Assembly: GCA_017577715.1 (NCBI GenBank)
Contig: PKRC01000005.1
Span: 117,226 to 181,225, forward strand
Direction: 5' to 3'
DNA: 64,000 nt
From: Clostridia bacterium
GTDB taxonomy: Bacteria; Bacillota; Clostridia; Caldicoprobacterales; Caldicoprobacteraceae
The position numbers and the translations under genes were made by a program. Positions 54,381 through 63,854 of this stretch are shown here, piece by piece. The notes below the pieces were generated by a model. The model was not told the DNA's origin. It searched no databases and saw only the letters and a program-made list of their open reading frames with translations. Every line of letters begins with the position of its first letter. Positions within the stretch are counted from its first letter, which is position 1.

Positions 54381-55352
54381 CTATTTTGCCTCCTTCTCAA
54401 ACGCAAAAAACTTGCCCAACCTGCTGAACATAGAGAGCGAGATCTCCTTTGAACCGAGCAAGCCCTGGGGGCGGAATATCATTATCACGATCAAAATGAG
54501 AGCATACAGTATCATGCGTATTTCGGAAAACGATTGAAGCAAGGTGGATATAACTGCCAGCAAAATAGCCGCCAAAATGGATCCCGATATGCTTCCCATT
54601 CCTCCAAGTACCACCATGACCAGGATATCCACCGACTTTAAAAATCCGAATATGTCAGGCTTTATAAAATAAAAATATGAAGCATACAGCGCTCCGGCTA
54701 TCCCCGCACAAAAAGCGCCTATTACAAAAGCCAGAACCTTGTACCATGTGGTGTTGATGCCCATGGTCTCGGCTGCTATTTCATCCTCGCGTATAGCTAT
54801 ACAGGCCCTTCCATGGGATGAGTTTAAAAAGTTCCTTATCAGCAGCACCGTTCCAACCGTAAAGATAAACAGCCACGTCCAGTTGACAAATCTGGGTATA
54901 CCGCTCAAACCCCGTGGACCGTTGGTAATATTGTCCATATTGATAAACAAGATCCTTATTATCTCTGCCATGCCCAGCGTGGCAATGGCCAGGTAGTCCC
55001 CTCGAAGGCGCAAGGTGGGCAATCCCACCAGAAAACCCACCAAGGCTGCCAGTAAGGCTCCCAGCAGAGTACCCAGCAAAAAGTGGGGAATAGTAGGGTT
55101 TTTAAGAATGATCAGAGCACAGGTATAGGCACCTATGGACATAAAGCCGGCATGTCCCAGCGAAAACTGGCCGGTAAACCCCGTAATTAGATTAAGGCTA
55201 ACAGCCAATATGATGTTTATGCAGATAGTGGTCAGTGTGGCCTGCAAGTAATCATTTATAATGTTAACCGAAATGAGCAGTTGAACAACCCCATATGTCA
55301 ATACGATTAGAACAAGTCTCCTTATAAATTGAGCACTCAGCTTGCCCTTCAT
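54381..55352 (-). CDS. livM: Branched-chain amino acid ABC transporter permease LivM
   Basis: 323-residue membrane protein with about 9 to 10 hydrophobic helices and the permease loop with GLSGIPRF and AIREDEIAAETMGIN, characteristic of LivM. Forms the channel with LivH. Six bases separate it from livH. Confidence 0.94.
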   Translation of the reverse strand: MKGKLSAQFIRRLVLIVLTYGVVQLLISVNIINDYLQATLTTICINIILAVSLNLITGFTGQFSLGHAGFMSIGAYTCALIILKNPTIPHFLLGTLLGALLAALVGFLVGLPTLRLRGDYLAIATLGMAEIIRILFINMDNITNGPRGLSGIPRFVNWTWLFIFTVGTVLLIRNFLNSSHGRACIAIREDEIAAETMGINTTWYKVLAFVIGAFCAGIAGALYASYFYFIKPDIFGFLKSVDILVMVVLGGMGSISGSILAAILLAVISTLLQSFSEIRMILYALILIVIMIFRPQGLLGSKEISLSMFSRLGKFFAFEKEAK

Positions 55353-55358
55353 ATTGCA

Positions 55359-56243
55359 CTACACCTTCTCCCCGGTATTTTTACCAAGCAGTCCTGCCGG
55401 CCTTAAAATAAGGATCAATATCAGAATGGCAAACACCACAGCATCTCTGTACATGGAATATCCAAATCCCGCCACAAAAACCTCTATAATTCCTATTAAA
55501 TATCCGCCCAGCATGGCTCCCGGTATTATGCCGATGCCTCCAAAAACGGCTGCAACAAAGGCCTTTAACCCTGGCAAAACACCCATCAGCGGATTGATGG
55601 AGTTATAATACACGCCAACCAAAATCCCCGCAGCTCCGGCCAAAGCCGATCCCAAAGCAAAGGTAAAAGAAATGGTTGAGTCTACATCGATGCCCATAAG
55701 TTCGGCAGCATCCTTATCCAAGGAAACGGCACGCATTGCCTTGCCAATCCTGGTCTTCTTGACGATAAGCTGTAGTAGCACCATCAAAATGACGGTTATG
55801 ACTGCGATTAGAATCTGCTGGGCCGATATTACCACATCTCCCATTTTGAAGGTCTTTGCCATAAACCCGGTCATGGGCGGATAGGTCCTCACGTCTGCGC
55901 CAGCAAAGAACATGGTGGTATACTCCAAAAATAACGATACGCCTATGGCGGTTATGAGCGCGGTAATCCTGGTAGCATTGCGCAAAGGCTTATAGGCAAT
56001 CTTTTCGATTACAACGCCCAGCAAGGTACAAACCAGCATGGAAGCAAGCAGGGAGGGGAAAAAGCCCAGACCCAGCTTGGCCATGCACACATACCCCACA
56101 TAAGCGCCAATCATGTATACATCGCAGTGGGCGAAGTTTATCAGCTTTATAATGCCGTATACCATCGTATATCCCAAAGCGATAAGCGCATATATGCTCC
56201 CCAGCGATATGCCGTTGACAATCTGCTGTAACAGCTGCTCCAC
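55359..56243 (-). CDS. livH: Branched-chain amino acid ABC transporter permease LivH
   Basis: 294-residue permease with about 8 membrane helices, starting QQIVNGISLGSIYALIALGYTMVYG, the LivH N-terminus, and carrying the coupling loop RAVSLDKDAAELMGIDVD. The start is GTG at 56243 with AAGGGAG about 5 bases upstream. Confidence 0.94.
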   Translation of the reverse strand: MEQLLQQIVNGISLGSIYALIALGYTMVYGIIKLINFAHCDVYMIGAYVGYVCMAKLGLGFFPSLLASMLVCTLLGVVIEKIAYKPLRNATRITALITAIGVSLFLEYTTMFFAGADVRTYPPMTGFMAKTFKMGDVVISAQQILIAVITVILMVLLQLIVKKTRIGKAMRAVSLDKDAAELMGIDVDSTISFTFALGSALAGAAGILVGVYYNSINPLMGVLPGLKAFVAAVFGGIGIIPGAMLGGYLIGIIEVFVAGFGYSMYRDAVVFAILILILILRPAGLLGKNTGEKV

Positions 56244-56340
56244 ACGCTCTCCCTTCTTCCTCTATATTCTAATAGCTATCTCCACAAAATCACAAAGTCC
56301 TGGTACTGCCCAAAATAAAACATCCATGGGCTGTCTAAAC

Positions 56341-56381
56341 GCATATAAGTGAGGACGCAATAAACGCCCTCACTTATATGC
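56341..56381 (-). other. Long perfect hairpin between livK and livH
   Basis: GCATATAAGTGAGG/CCTCACTTATATGC, a perfect 14-bp stem with a 13-base loop, 29 bases after the livK stop and without a T-run. It resembles the stabilising or processing hairpins that let binding-protein mRNA outnumber permease mRNA. Confidence 0.8.
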
Positions 56382-56409
56382 AGGATGATCACACTGTATG
56401 GTATTTCAT

Positions 56410-57564
56410 TTATTCGGTAACTCTATAGGTTTTGTACTGTTTTCCATCCTTCAATTCGATGACGATTATATCCTTCACCACATTATGATTCTCGTCAACG
56501 CTCATGGTTCCAGTTACGCCTTCAAAATTCTCGGTTGCCTCCAAGGCCTTCTTCAACGATTCGCCGTCCAGCTTCTCGGCTCGGCTTATAGCGTCAACTA
56601 CAAATTTGGCCAGGTCATACCCCAATGCGTTAAAGGCATCGGGCTCCTTCTTGTACTTGGCCTTAAAGGCCTCCACAAAGTCGGCTACCACAGGGCTGGG
56701 GTCCACCGAAGAATAGTGATTGCTAAAGTAAACGTTGTTGAGGGCCTCAGCACCGGCCAGTTCGGCCAGCTTGGGCGAATCAAAGCCGTCGGCCCCAAGT
56801 ATGGGAACGTCTATGCCCTGTGCACGCGCTTGCTTGATGATCAACCCCGCCTCATTGTAATAGCCCGGAATAAATATCACATCGAAGTCCTTCCCCTTTA
56901 TGCTGGTCAATACGGCATTAAAGTCGGTATCGCCTGACATATAGGCTTCCTGGGCCACAATGGTGCCGCCTCCAGCCTCAAAAGTGGAAGTAAAAGCTTC
57001 TGCAAGTCCTTTGGCGTAATCGCTTGAGCTATCCATGATTATGACGGCCTTCTTGCTAGAAAGGTTTTCTAAGGCGAACTTGGCTACCGCGTTGCCCTGC
57101 TGAGAATCGGTAAAGCAGATGCGGAAGGCGTATTCCTTTACGCCCTTATCGTCTACCGTTACGTTGTCGGCAGTAGCCGAACCCGAAATTACAGGTACCT
57201 TGTTCTGGTTTGCTACCGGAATGGTAGCCATGAAAGCTCCAGAAGTAGCAGGTCCCAGTACAGCCACTACTTTGTCCTGGGTTATCAACCTGGTAGTCAG
57301 GGTAGTGGCTTCTGACGCATCGGATTTGTTGTCATACTTTACGAGCTGAATTTTCTTACCGTTTATGCCGCCAGCCTCATTAATCTGCTCAATAGCCAGC
57401 TCTATACCTTCTACCGAGCTTTGACCATAAGTCGCAACGTCGCCAGACAGCTCGTAGTTGACGCCTATCTTGATGACATTCTGATCCGTAGAGACCGTTT
57501 GAGAACAACCGGCAAACACCAACATAGACATGACCAACAAGAAAATTACGCTGTACTTCTTCAT
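56410..57564 (-). CDS. livK: Branched-chain amino acid ABC transporter substrate-binding lipoprotein
   Basis: 384-residue type I periplasmic-binding-protein fold. The signal peptide ends in a lipobox (LVFAGC, Cys about 19), so it is lipid-anchored outside. Family marks: IKIGVNYELSGDVATYGQSSVEG, VAVLGPATSG and RICFTDSQQG. ATG at 57564 has GGAGGGG upstream; an in-frame GTG three codons before is too near that site. First gene of the livKHMGF-CBS/ACT operon. Confidence 0.94.
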   Translation of the reverse strand: MKKYSVIFLLVMSMLVFAGCSQTVSTDQNVIKIGVNYELSGDVATYGQSSVEGIELAIEQINEAGGINGKKIQLVKYDNKSDASEATTLTTRLITQDKVVAVLGPATSGAFMATIPVANQNKVPVISGSATADNVTVDDKGVKEYAFRICFTDSQQGNAVAKFALENLSSKKAVIIMDSSSDYAKGLAEAFTSTFEAGGGTIVAQEAYMSGDTDFNAVLTSIKGKDFDVIFIPGYYNEAGLIIKQARAQGIDVPILGADGFDSPKLAELAGAEALNNVYFSNHYSSVDPSPVVADFVEAFKAKYKKEPDAFNALGYDLAKFVVDAISRAEKLDGESLKKALEATENFEGVTGTMSVDENHNVVKDIIVIELKDGKQYKTYRVTE

Positions 57565-57591
57565 CCTATTCACCCCTCCGTATTTTTATAA

Positions 57592-57621
57592 ATAATACTA
57601 TAACGGTTAACGCCGTGTCAA
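57592..57621 (-). promoter_or_regulatory. Sigma-A promoter of the liv operon
   Basis: TTGACA, 18 bases, TATTAT on the minus strand, about 30 bases before livK. The spacer holds a GTTAAC dyad (CGGCGTTAACCGTT). Confidence 0.7.
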
Positions 57622-57777
57622 TATACAAATCAGCGGTTTTAGACCTATTGTTCCTACATTAATATAGCGTCTAAATGGTCATAATTAAGTAAGAATGAAA
57701 ATTTATAAGCTTATCCATTCCACAGCTTTTTACATTATTACACCGTGAAAAAAATAAATAGATTTCGAAAATTTCAA

Positions 57778-57806
57778 TTGCAATTTTGAAGAATATACGG
57801 TATTAT
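57778..57806 (+). promoter_or_regulatory. Promoter of the NCS2 permease gene, with overlapping dyad
   Basis: TTGCAA, 17 bases, TATTAT. An inverted repeat TTCAA-N8-TTGAA (57773-57790) around palindromic ATTGCAAT covers the -35 box and may be an operator. Confidence 0.55.
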
Positions 57807-57911
57807 ATGAATGTAAAACACATTATCGGCATAATTAAATGGTTATAACCCATAAGTTTTTTACAAAATCATAACAATCGTTCGACTATATTTTAAAAGG
57901 AGGTTTTATTT

Positions 57912-59333
57912 ATGGAGAAATTCTTCAAAATCAGGGAAAACGGCTCCACAGTATCAACCGAAATTCTCGCAGGCCTTACTACCTTCTTTGCCATGTCTTA
58001 CATCATTTTCGTCAATCCGGCTATTCTCTCACAGACGGGCATGCCACGGGAAGCCGTATTTTTAGCCACAATCATTGCTTCGGTGGTAGGCACTCTGGTC
58101 ATGGGCCTTTTCGCCAACGTGCCCTATGCACAGGCTCCCGGAATGGGGCTTAATGCTTTCTTTACCTATACTGTATGTTTTGGCCTGGGATTTAGCTGGC
58201 AGCAGGCGCTGGCAATGGTTTTCATCTGCGGCATCATAAACATCATCATCACGGTGACCAAGATTCGTAAATCCATCATCAAATCAATCCCCGTCAGCCT
58301 GCAAAATGCAATCGGCGGCGGTATCGGCATCTTTATAGCTTATATAGGAATTAAGAACGCCGGGCTTTTGAAGTTCACTTCGGATCCTGGAACATATGAA
58401 ATGCTGGAAAGCGGCACTGTCATATCCAATTCGAGCATTGTTCCAGCCCTTGTAACCTTCAACAACCCAACCGTCATTCTCGCCATCATCGGCATCGTTT
58501 TGACTTTTATTCTGCTGGTGTTCAAGGTAAGAGGAGCAATTTTAATCGGCATTATAGCCACCACCCTCATCGGTATCCCCATGGGAGTAGTGGATGTTTC
58601 TCAGCTTGGAACCACCTCGGGAATCGGTGAGGCATTCGCTAAGCTGGGCACCACCTTTGGTGCAGCCTTTGGCCCTGAAGGAATGGGTTCCCTGTTCTCC
58701 GACCCCGAAAAAATCCCTCTAGTGCTGATTACCATATTCTCCTTCAGCCTTGCCGACACATTTGACACCATCGGCACTTTCATAGGCACCGGCCGTCAAA
58801 GCGGCATATTCACCGACGAGGATATAAGGCTCATGGAAACCAGCAGCGGTTTCAAATCCAAGATGGACAAAGCTTTGTTTGCCGACGCCATCGCCACTTC
58901 GATCGGCGCCATATTTGGCACCTCCAATACCACCACCTATGTTGAAAGCGCTGCGGGCATAGGTGCTGGCGGGCGTACCGGCTTGACCAGCGTTGTCACG
59001 GCGCTTTTGATGCTGGCCTGCATCTTCTTGGCACCTGTAGCCGGCCTGGTGCCCGCACAGGCAACTGCTCCGGCCCTCATCGCAGTCGGCATCATGATGA
59101 TGTCAGCCTTCAAGGAGATCAAGTGGGATGATATAGAGGAAGCAATCCCCGCATTCTTTGCAGGCATCTTCATGGCCCTTTGCTACAGCATTTCTTACGG
59201 CATTGCAACGGGGTTCATATTCTACTGCCTGGTAAAGCTCTGCAAAAAGCAGCCAAAGGACATTCATCCCATCCTCATAGTGGCGACGCTGCTGTTTATA
59301 CTAAACTTCATCATGCTTATCTTCATCGAGTAA
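57912..59333 (+). CDS. NCS2 family purine permease (AzgA/PbuG-like)
   Basis: 473-residue inner-membrane transporter with about 12 to 14 helices. The AzgA/PbuG branch is shown by ILAGLTTFFAMSYIIFVNP at 18-36, QAPGMGLNAFFTYTV, and the DTFDTIGTFIGTGRQSG motif near 293-309. Members import hypoxanthine, guanine or adenine by proton symport; which base cannot be told here. ATG at 57912 follows AAAAGGAGG with 8 bases. Divergent from the liv operon. Confidence 0.93.
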   Translation: MEKFFKIRENGSTVSTEILAGLTTFFAMSYIIFVNPAILSQTGMPREAVFLATIIASVVGTLVMGLFANVPYAQAPGMGLNAFFTYTVCFGLGFSWQQALAMVFICGIINIIITVTKIRKSIIKSIPVSLQNAIGGGIGIFIAYIGIKNAGLLKFTSDPGTYEMLESGTVISNSSIVPALVTFNNPTVILAIIGIVLTFILLVFKVRGAILIGIIATTLIGIPMGVVDVSQLGTTSGIGEAFAKLGTTFGAAFGPEGMGSLFSDPEKIPLVLITIFSFSLADTFDTIGTFIGTGRQSGIFTDEDIRLMETSSGFKSKMDKALFADAIATSIGAIFGTSNTTTYVESAAGIGAGGRTGLTSVVTALLMLACIFLAPVAGLVPAQATAPALIAVGIMMMSAFKEIKWDDIEEAIPAFFAGIFMALCYSISYGIATGFIFYCLVKLCKKQPKDIHPILIVATLLFILNFIMLIFIE

Positions 59334-59378
59334 GATTTCATAAATCGGCACTGCTTAAAATAAAATTTGCATAATCAT

Positions 59379-59419
59379 AAAGAGGCACCGGTTGATCTGA
59401 CTAAAACCGGTGCCTCTTT
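59379..59419 (+). terminator. Terminator behind the NCS2 permease
   Basis: Perfect 15-bp stem AAAGAGGCACCGGTT/AACCGGTGCCTCTTT with an 11-base loop, then ATCTTA. No long T-run, but the stem is very stable. Confidence 0.8.
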
Positions 59420-59657
59420 ATCTTACCACTCATGCATAAATACCAAATTTAAGCCGGCTGATACCATAAACTGCTTTCGATACCCGTACCCAAATTGCCT
59501 ACCATATCGCCTTGGTTCTGATACATGGAGCGATCAACTTTCGTTTATATATCCTTCGGTTTTACATTCTTCACACATCTTATTGGCGAATATTACCACA
59601 ATCTTCTTCAACGTTCTGGGGGCCACAAAATTCGCCCGGGCATGTTTCAAACATCCC

Positions 59658-62285
59658 TTACACGCTTTCGCTCTTTATGGCGTCCATGATGTTCTCATGC
59701 CGTATCTTCCTCATGGAATACACCATGCTGGCAAAGACCACGAAAAACACGCTCAAGACGCTAACCACTATGCTGCCTGTCGGCAGGCGGAAAGGCATTT
59801 CAACCCCCTGCCGTATGCTGATATGGATGAGGTAGGTGATCAGCACCGAAACCGGCAGTCCATAAAGCAGAGCTTTAAGTCCGTAAAATATACACTCATA
59901 GTTCAGCATCCTGTTAAAGCTGCTGTCAGTCATGCCCACCGATTTCAGCATGGCAAATTCTATTCTCCTTAAGTTAATATTGGTGGAGATGGTGTTAAAC
60001 ACGTTTGCAATGCTTATGAGGGAAATGAGTATTATAAACCCGTAGGAGAACACCGATATAATGGTGACGATATTGCGGCTGTTCTGTATATATCCTGCTA
60101 TATTAAGCAGGTTGTGCGTTGGAAGACCCGCATCCACAAGTATATCCATTATGTCCTGCTCGGCTTCAAAAGGATCTACAGCAGCGAAATACATATTTGC
60201 AGGGCCCCAGATTTTCTCGTCACCATCAAAAATGGCCTTTCTTATTTCATCGCTGACCACCACAAGGATTGAATTAAAGGAGGAAGCATAATCCGGCACC
60301 CCGAACGGAGCCTCATTGGCAAAGGCGACAAGTTGGATATCCTCCTTCAATTGCCTTTCACCATCTTCCTGATGAACAACAGTCAAGGCTATGCTCTCGG
60401 GCTTTTTGCTGCTAAATATGCTGGAATTTATAAACCTCTTTTGCTGGTCATCATAATAGTGCTGGTAATCTATTGCAATCCCGGCAGGGGAATCGGGATT
60501 TGTAAAGAGCGATTCATCAAGCCCCAACTGGCGGACGTAGTATTTAAAGGTATCGCGGTCAACGCTGTACAAGATCACATTTATGGGAGCCTCTTCTCCG
60601 TGGGGGATAAAACCATTATCAATCATCTCGTCATAAAACGATTGATTAAGGTACTCCTTCGGAATATCAGTAAAGGCATAAAGTTCCCTCACAATGGAGC
60701 CCTGTTCTATGCTGTCCAGCAAAACGATATCCCTGTAAACCTTAAGAGTGGAATCCTTCAAATCGCCCCTTTCGTTGGTAAAGTAATACAGGTCATAATC
60801 CACATCCTGATATACATTGGAAACGCTGTCCATAAGATACATCGAAAAGGACGAGGCCGATACGAACAGGACTATGCTCATGAACAGCGAGACCACAGTA
60901 CTGCGGTAACGCTTGCGGCTCCTCTTTAAATTTTTCAGTGCCAGATCTCCTTCCATGCCGAACAGCTTGCGTGTCAAGCGCCATGTCCTGACCTGCCGCG
61001 CAGTGAGCTTGATGTCAGTCGTCTGCCTGATGGCATCAATTGGCGATATCTTTCCGCTGCGCCATGCCGGTATATAGGCCGATATCAGTATGGTAACTAG
61101 AGCCAGGACCACCGCCGTTATCACGGAGGGGATGGACACCGACAGCGTCATAGACACGCGGTCACCCAGAGACATGATGCTGGCAAACATATCCCTCAAT
61201 AAATGCAGCGTAACGCCTATGCCGGCGATGCCCGATAATATACCTACGGGTATGCCTATAGCTGCCAGCACAAGGGCCTCGAAAAACACCGAATACTTGA
61301 GCTGCTGTGCGGTAGCGCCGATGCTGGATAGCAGGCCAAAGTACTTCTTGCGCTCGCTGACCGAAATGGAAAACGAGTTGTAGATGAACGACACCGAGCC
61401 GGCCATAATCAGTGCAATCAATATGGCCGCAAGGCTATACAAAACAGCTGTAAAATTGTCGTTCTGGCTTATACCCATAAACCTAAGCAAGTCGTCATTG
61501 TATTCATAATCTTTGTACTGCAGCTTATCCATACCAAGGCTGTCATATATGTCGTATACCCTTCGGGGATTTTTGAGCTTTATATACACATTGGCCGTGT
61601 CGTTATCCCCAAATTCACTTTTATCAAACATGGTGATAAGGGTATATCCTGGGGCAGAGTACTCCTCTATCGCAAACGGTGGCCTTTCGCAGATCCCTAC
61701 CACTTTATAGGTCCTGGTATCCGTGATCACCAGCTCTTCGGATACGCCGTCCTGCCCATGCCTGTAAGGATCCTTTTGTTCCAGCACAGCACCGTCACTC
61801 GAAATCCGATAGCCGATCTCCAGTTCGATGACATCGCCCACCTCATACTGCACGCCGCCGTTGGTGAAGACGTGATAGGGCACGACAACCTCGTTTTCAT
61901 TTTGTGGAAGCCTGCCGCTTTTTAAATGCACCGGCAACATCTCAAATGCCTTTTCATCAAACCCCAGGACATACAGATAGGGCTTATACTCGTTCAAACC
62001 GCCCTCGAGCAGCGCATAGCCTATCCCTTTGGTTACAGCAACCTCCTGTACCTCCCGGTTTTGGCTAATGCCCTCAATTGTATCAAGGTCAGCGTTGTAA
62101 AGAACTGCGTGCCAGTCGCCTGTATCGGCCTTTGTATAGTTAATCAGGAAATTTTGAAAGCTGGATATAAAAGTGGTCACGGCAGCTATCATGGCAGTGG
62201 ACAGAATAATGCCAATGATGGTGACGATGGTGCGGGTTTTGCTCCTCTTCAGCGTTGCCAGCGTAACCCTGTTCATGACGTTCAT
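59658..62285 (-). CDS. FtsX/MacB-type ABC transporter permease
   Basis: 875-residue membrane protein. Layout: helix near 15-35, a large extracellular domain (about 40-275), three helices (280-400), a second helix and extracellular domain (about 455-730) and three C-terminal helices (735-865), i.e. two FtsX modules, eight to ten helices in total. Such proteins with LolD-like ATPases act in mechanotransmission, peptide/antibiotic resistance or lipoprotein handling; the substrate is not evident. ATG at 62285 overlaps the ATPase stop (ATGA). Confidence 0.88.
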   Translation of the reverse strand: MNVMNRVTLATLKRSKTRTIVTIIGIILSTAMIAAVTTFISSFQNFLINYTKADTGDWHAVLYNADLDTIEGISQNREVQEVAVTKGIGYALLEGGLNEYKPYLYVLGFDEKAFEMLPVHLKSGRLPQNENEVVVPYHVFTNGGVQYEVGDVIELEIGYRISSDGAVLEQKDPYRHGQDGVSEELVITDTRTYKVVGICERPPFAIEEYSAPGYTLITMFDKSEFGDNDTANVYIKLKNPRRVYDIYDSLGMDKLQYKDYEYNDDLLRFMGISQNDNFTAVLYSLAAILIALIMAGSVSFIYNSFSISVSERKKYFGLLSSIGATAQQLKYSVFFEALVLAAIGIPVGILSGIAGIGVTLHLLRDMFASIMSLGDRVSMTLSVSIPSVITAVVLALVTILISAYIPAWRSGKISPIDAIRQTTDIKLTARQVRTWRLTRKLFGMEGDLALKNLKRSRKRYRSTVVSLFMSIVLFVSASSFSMYLMDSVSNVYQDVDYDLYYFTNERGDLKDSTLKVYRDIVLLDSIEQGSIVRELYAFTDIPKEYLNQSFYDEMIDNGFIPHGEEAPINVILYSVDRDTFKYYVRQLGLDESLFTNPDSPAGIAIDYQHYYDDQQKRFINSSIFSSKKPESIALTVVHQEDGERQLKEDIQLVAFANEAPFGVPDYASSFNSILVVVSDEIRKAIFDGDEKIWGPANMYFAAVDPFEAEQDIMDILVDAGLPTHNLLNIAGYIQNSRNIVTIISVFSYGFIILISLISIANVFNTISTNINLRRIEFAMLKSVGMTDSSFNRMLNYECIFYGLKALLYGLPVSVLITYLIHISIRQGVEMPFRLPTGSIVVSVLSVFFVVFASMVYSMRKIRHENIMDAIKSESV

Positions 62286-62965
62286 GGCCTGATCACCTCA
62301 TCACTTACGATCCTGCCATCCTCGAGGCTGATGATGCGGCTGGCCTGCAGCGCAATCCTCTCATCGTGCGTCACGATTATGAGGGTCTGATTGTACTTCT
62401 GATTGTACAGCTTGAGCAGTTCGATGATTTCGGCGCTGTTTTTGCTGTCCAGGTTGCCCGTGGGCTCATCCGCCAGTATCAAAGCGGGATTGGTAATAAG
62501 AGCGCGGCCTATGGCCACCCTTTGCTGCTGCCCGCCCGACAGCTGGTTTGGTAAATGCTTTGCCCTATCCTTAAGGCCCAGAGTGGTAAGCAGCTCATTC
62601 AAGCGTGCCTTATCTTCCTTTCTGCCGTCGAGCAGCAGAGGCAGCATTATGTTTTCCTCCACATCGAGCACGGGAATCAGATTGTAGAACTGATAGATCA
62701 GGCCGATCTGCCTGCGCCTGAAAATAGCAAGCCTTGACCTGTCCAGGCTGTAGATGTCGGTACCGTCAATGTACACCTTGCCCGAGGTGGGATAATCCAC
62801 CCCGCCTAGTATGTGCAGCAGCGTCGACTTGCCCGACCCTGACGGCCCGACAATGGCCACAAACTCGCCCTTCTCCACCGAAAAGGAGACGTTGTCCAGA
62901 GCGGTGACCGCCGTCTCCCCCTTGCCGTATACCTTTGTGAGATTTTCAACCCGTAGTATCTCCAT
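62282..62965 (-). CDS. ABC transporter ATPase, LolD/MacB type
   Basis: 227-residue ATPase for the adjacent FtsX-type permease. Walker A GPSGSGKSTLL (about 38-48), signature LSGGQQQRVAIGRAL (about 141-155) and LADEPTGNLDS. ATG at 62965 has GGAGG 6 bases upstream. That ribosome-binding site lies inside a 13-bp inverted repeat whose other arm is at 63060-63072. Confidence 0.92.
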   Translation of the reverse strand: MEILRVENLTKVYGKGETAVTALDNVSFSVEKGEFVAIVGPSGSGKSTLLHILGGVDYPTSGKVYIDGTDIYSLDRSRLAIFRRRQIGLIYQFYNLIPVLDVEENIMLPLLLDGRKEDKARLNELLTTLGLKDRAKHLPNQLSGGQQQRVAIGRALITNPALILADEPTGNLDSKNSAEIIELLKLYNQKYNQTLIIVTHDERIALQASRIISLEDGRIVSDEVIRP

Positions 62966-62972
62966 ATAGCAC

Positions 62973-63072
62973 CTCCAGAGCATTTTTAGTTTCGAGGATG
63001 AGTCTACCACAACGGTGTGACATTCAGGTGACCGGTTCTGTGACAGTTTTGTCACTTTTAAATGCTCTGGAG
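62973..63072. repeat. 13-bp inverted repeat enclosing three GTCAC repeats
   Basis: CTCCAGAGCATTT (62973-62985) and AAATGCTCTGGAG (63060-63072) are exact inverted copies. Between them, on the minus strand, GTCAC occurs three times at about 11-12 base intervals (63020s-63040s), the first half of a GTGAC-N6-GTCAC dyad. The near arm contains the GGAG of the ATPase ribosome-binding site. Confidence 0.85.
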
Positions 63073-63182
63073 TATGCTCTCTATGCAGAATGGCAGTTCC
63101 GGTTCTTATCCCTCCCCTCTTACGGTACAGGTAATCCCATTTATTCCCATATGAATAAGAAATGGTTTTAGAGCATTATAGG

Positions 63183-63854
63183 CTAATTATTTATTGAATT
63201 TAAAAATTGTTCCAAAACTTGTTTTTTGATTTTATTGTATTTATTTAATTCTTCCTGGCTGTAAGCAATGACCTCATACTCCGCTATCTGTCCATAGCAA
63301 TACTCTTGTTCCGGAGACAGGACTTTATCAAATAAAACGCCCGTTGTGCAGTATTTATCAATGCCTCCATTGTGTAACAGCACATATATGTTCTTATTCC
63401 TATAAAATGGATTATATCTCATGTAGCCCATATACGGCCATTTTTTTAGAAATAAGATGTATTCCTCCCCGCACTTCATAAAATTATATCCGTTGTAAGC
63501 AAAAAACAAACGTCCCTCAAAATCGAAATAACACGGTTCAAAAACATATATTGTTCTATTCTTCAGATTACTGTCCCCTTTGTAGACCGAAATAACTTTA
63601 ACACCTGCTAGAGACGTCCCATGCAAGAACTTCCTTTCGGAAGCTACCACCTTAACTATTACTTCGGAATCGGCAACCAGCTTTGAAAATGAAATATCCT
63701 CTTCATAAAGTGGTCCTCCCCCTGAAACTTTATATTCCAACAAATCATCTAAACTCATATTTTGAGTATCGACAAAAGAGGCACGCACCATACCCGCCAC
63801 AACCAACGCTGCGGCAATAGCCAAAGTCATAATCAAAATACATATCCTATTCAT
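63183..63854 (-). CDS. Secreted or membrane-anchored protein of unknown function
   Basis: 223 residues with an N-terminal hydrophobic signal/anchor (about 4-25, ICILIMTLAIAAALVVAG). The body has a beta-rich look, SEVIVKVVAS ... VKVISVYKGD ... TIYVFEPCYF ... CGEEYILFL, a pattern common in small secreted OB-like domains of Firmicutes. Its base composition is visibly more A/T-rich than its neighbours. ATG at 63854 overlaps the preceding ABC ATPase by 8 bases and follows GAGTGAGG. I do not recognise a function. Confidence 0.7.
   Translation of the reverse strand: MNRICILIMTLAIAAALVVAGMVRASFVDTQNMSLDDLLEYKVSGGGPLYEEDISFSKLVADSEVIVKVVASERKFLHGTSLAGVKVISVYKGDSNLKNRTIYVFEPCYFDFEGRLFFAYNGYNFMKCGEEYILFLKKWPYMGYMRYNPFYRNKNIYVLLHNGGIDKYCTTGVLFDKVLSPEQEYCYGQIAEYEVIAYSQEELNKYNKIKKQVLEQFLNSINN

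Noticed and set aside
57807..57911. Purine riboswitch in the leader of the NCS2 permease gene
   Set aside because: The leader is about 100 nt and has GTAAAAC/GTTTTTTAC pairing, but none of the conserved purine-riboswitch loop or junction sequences are present.
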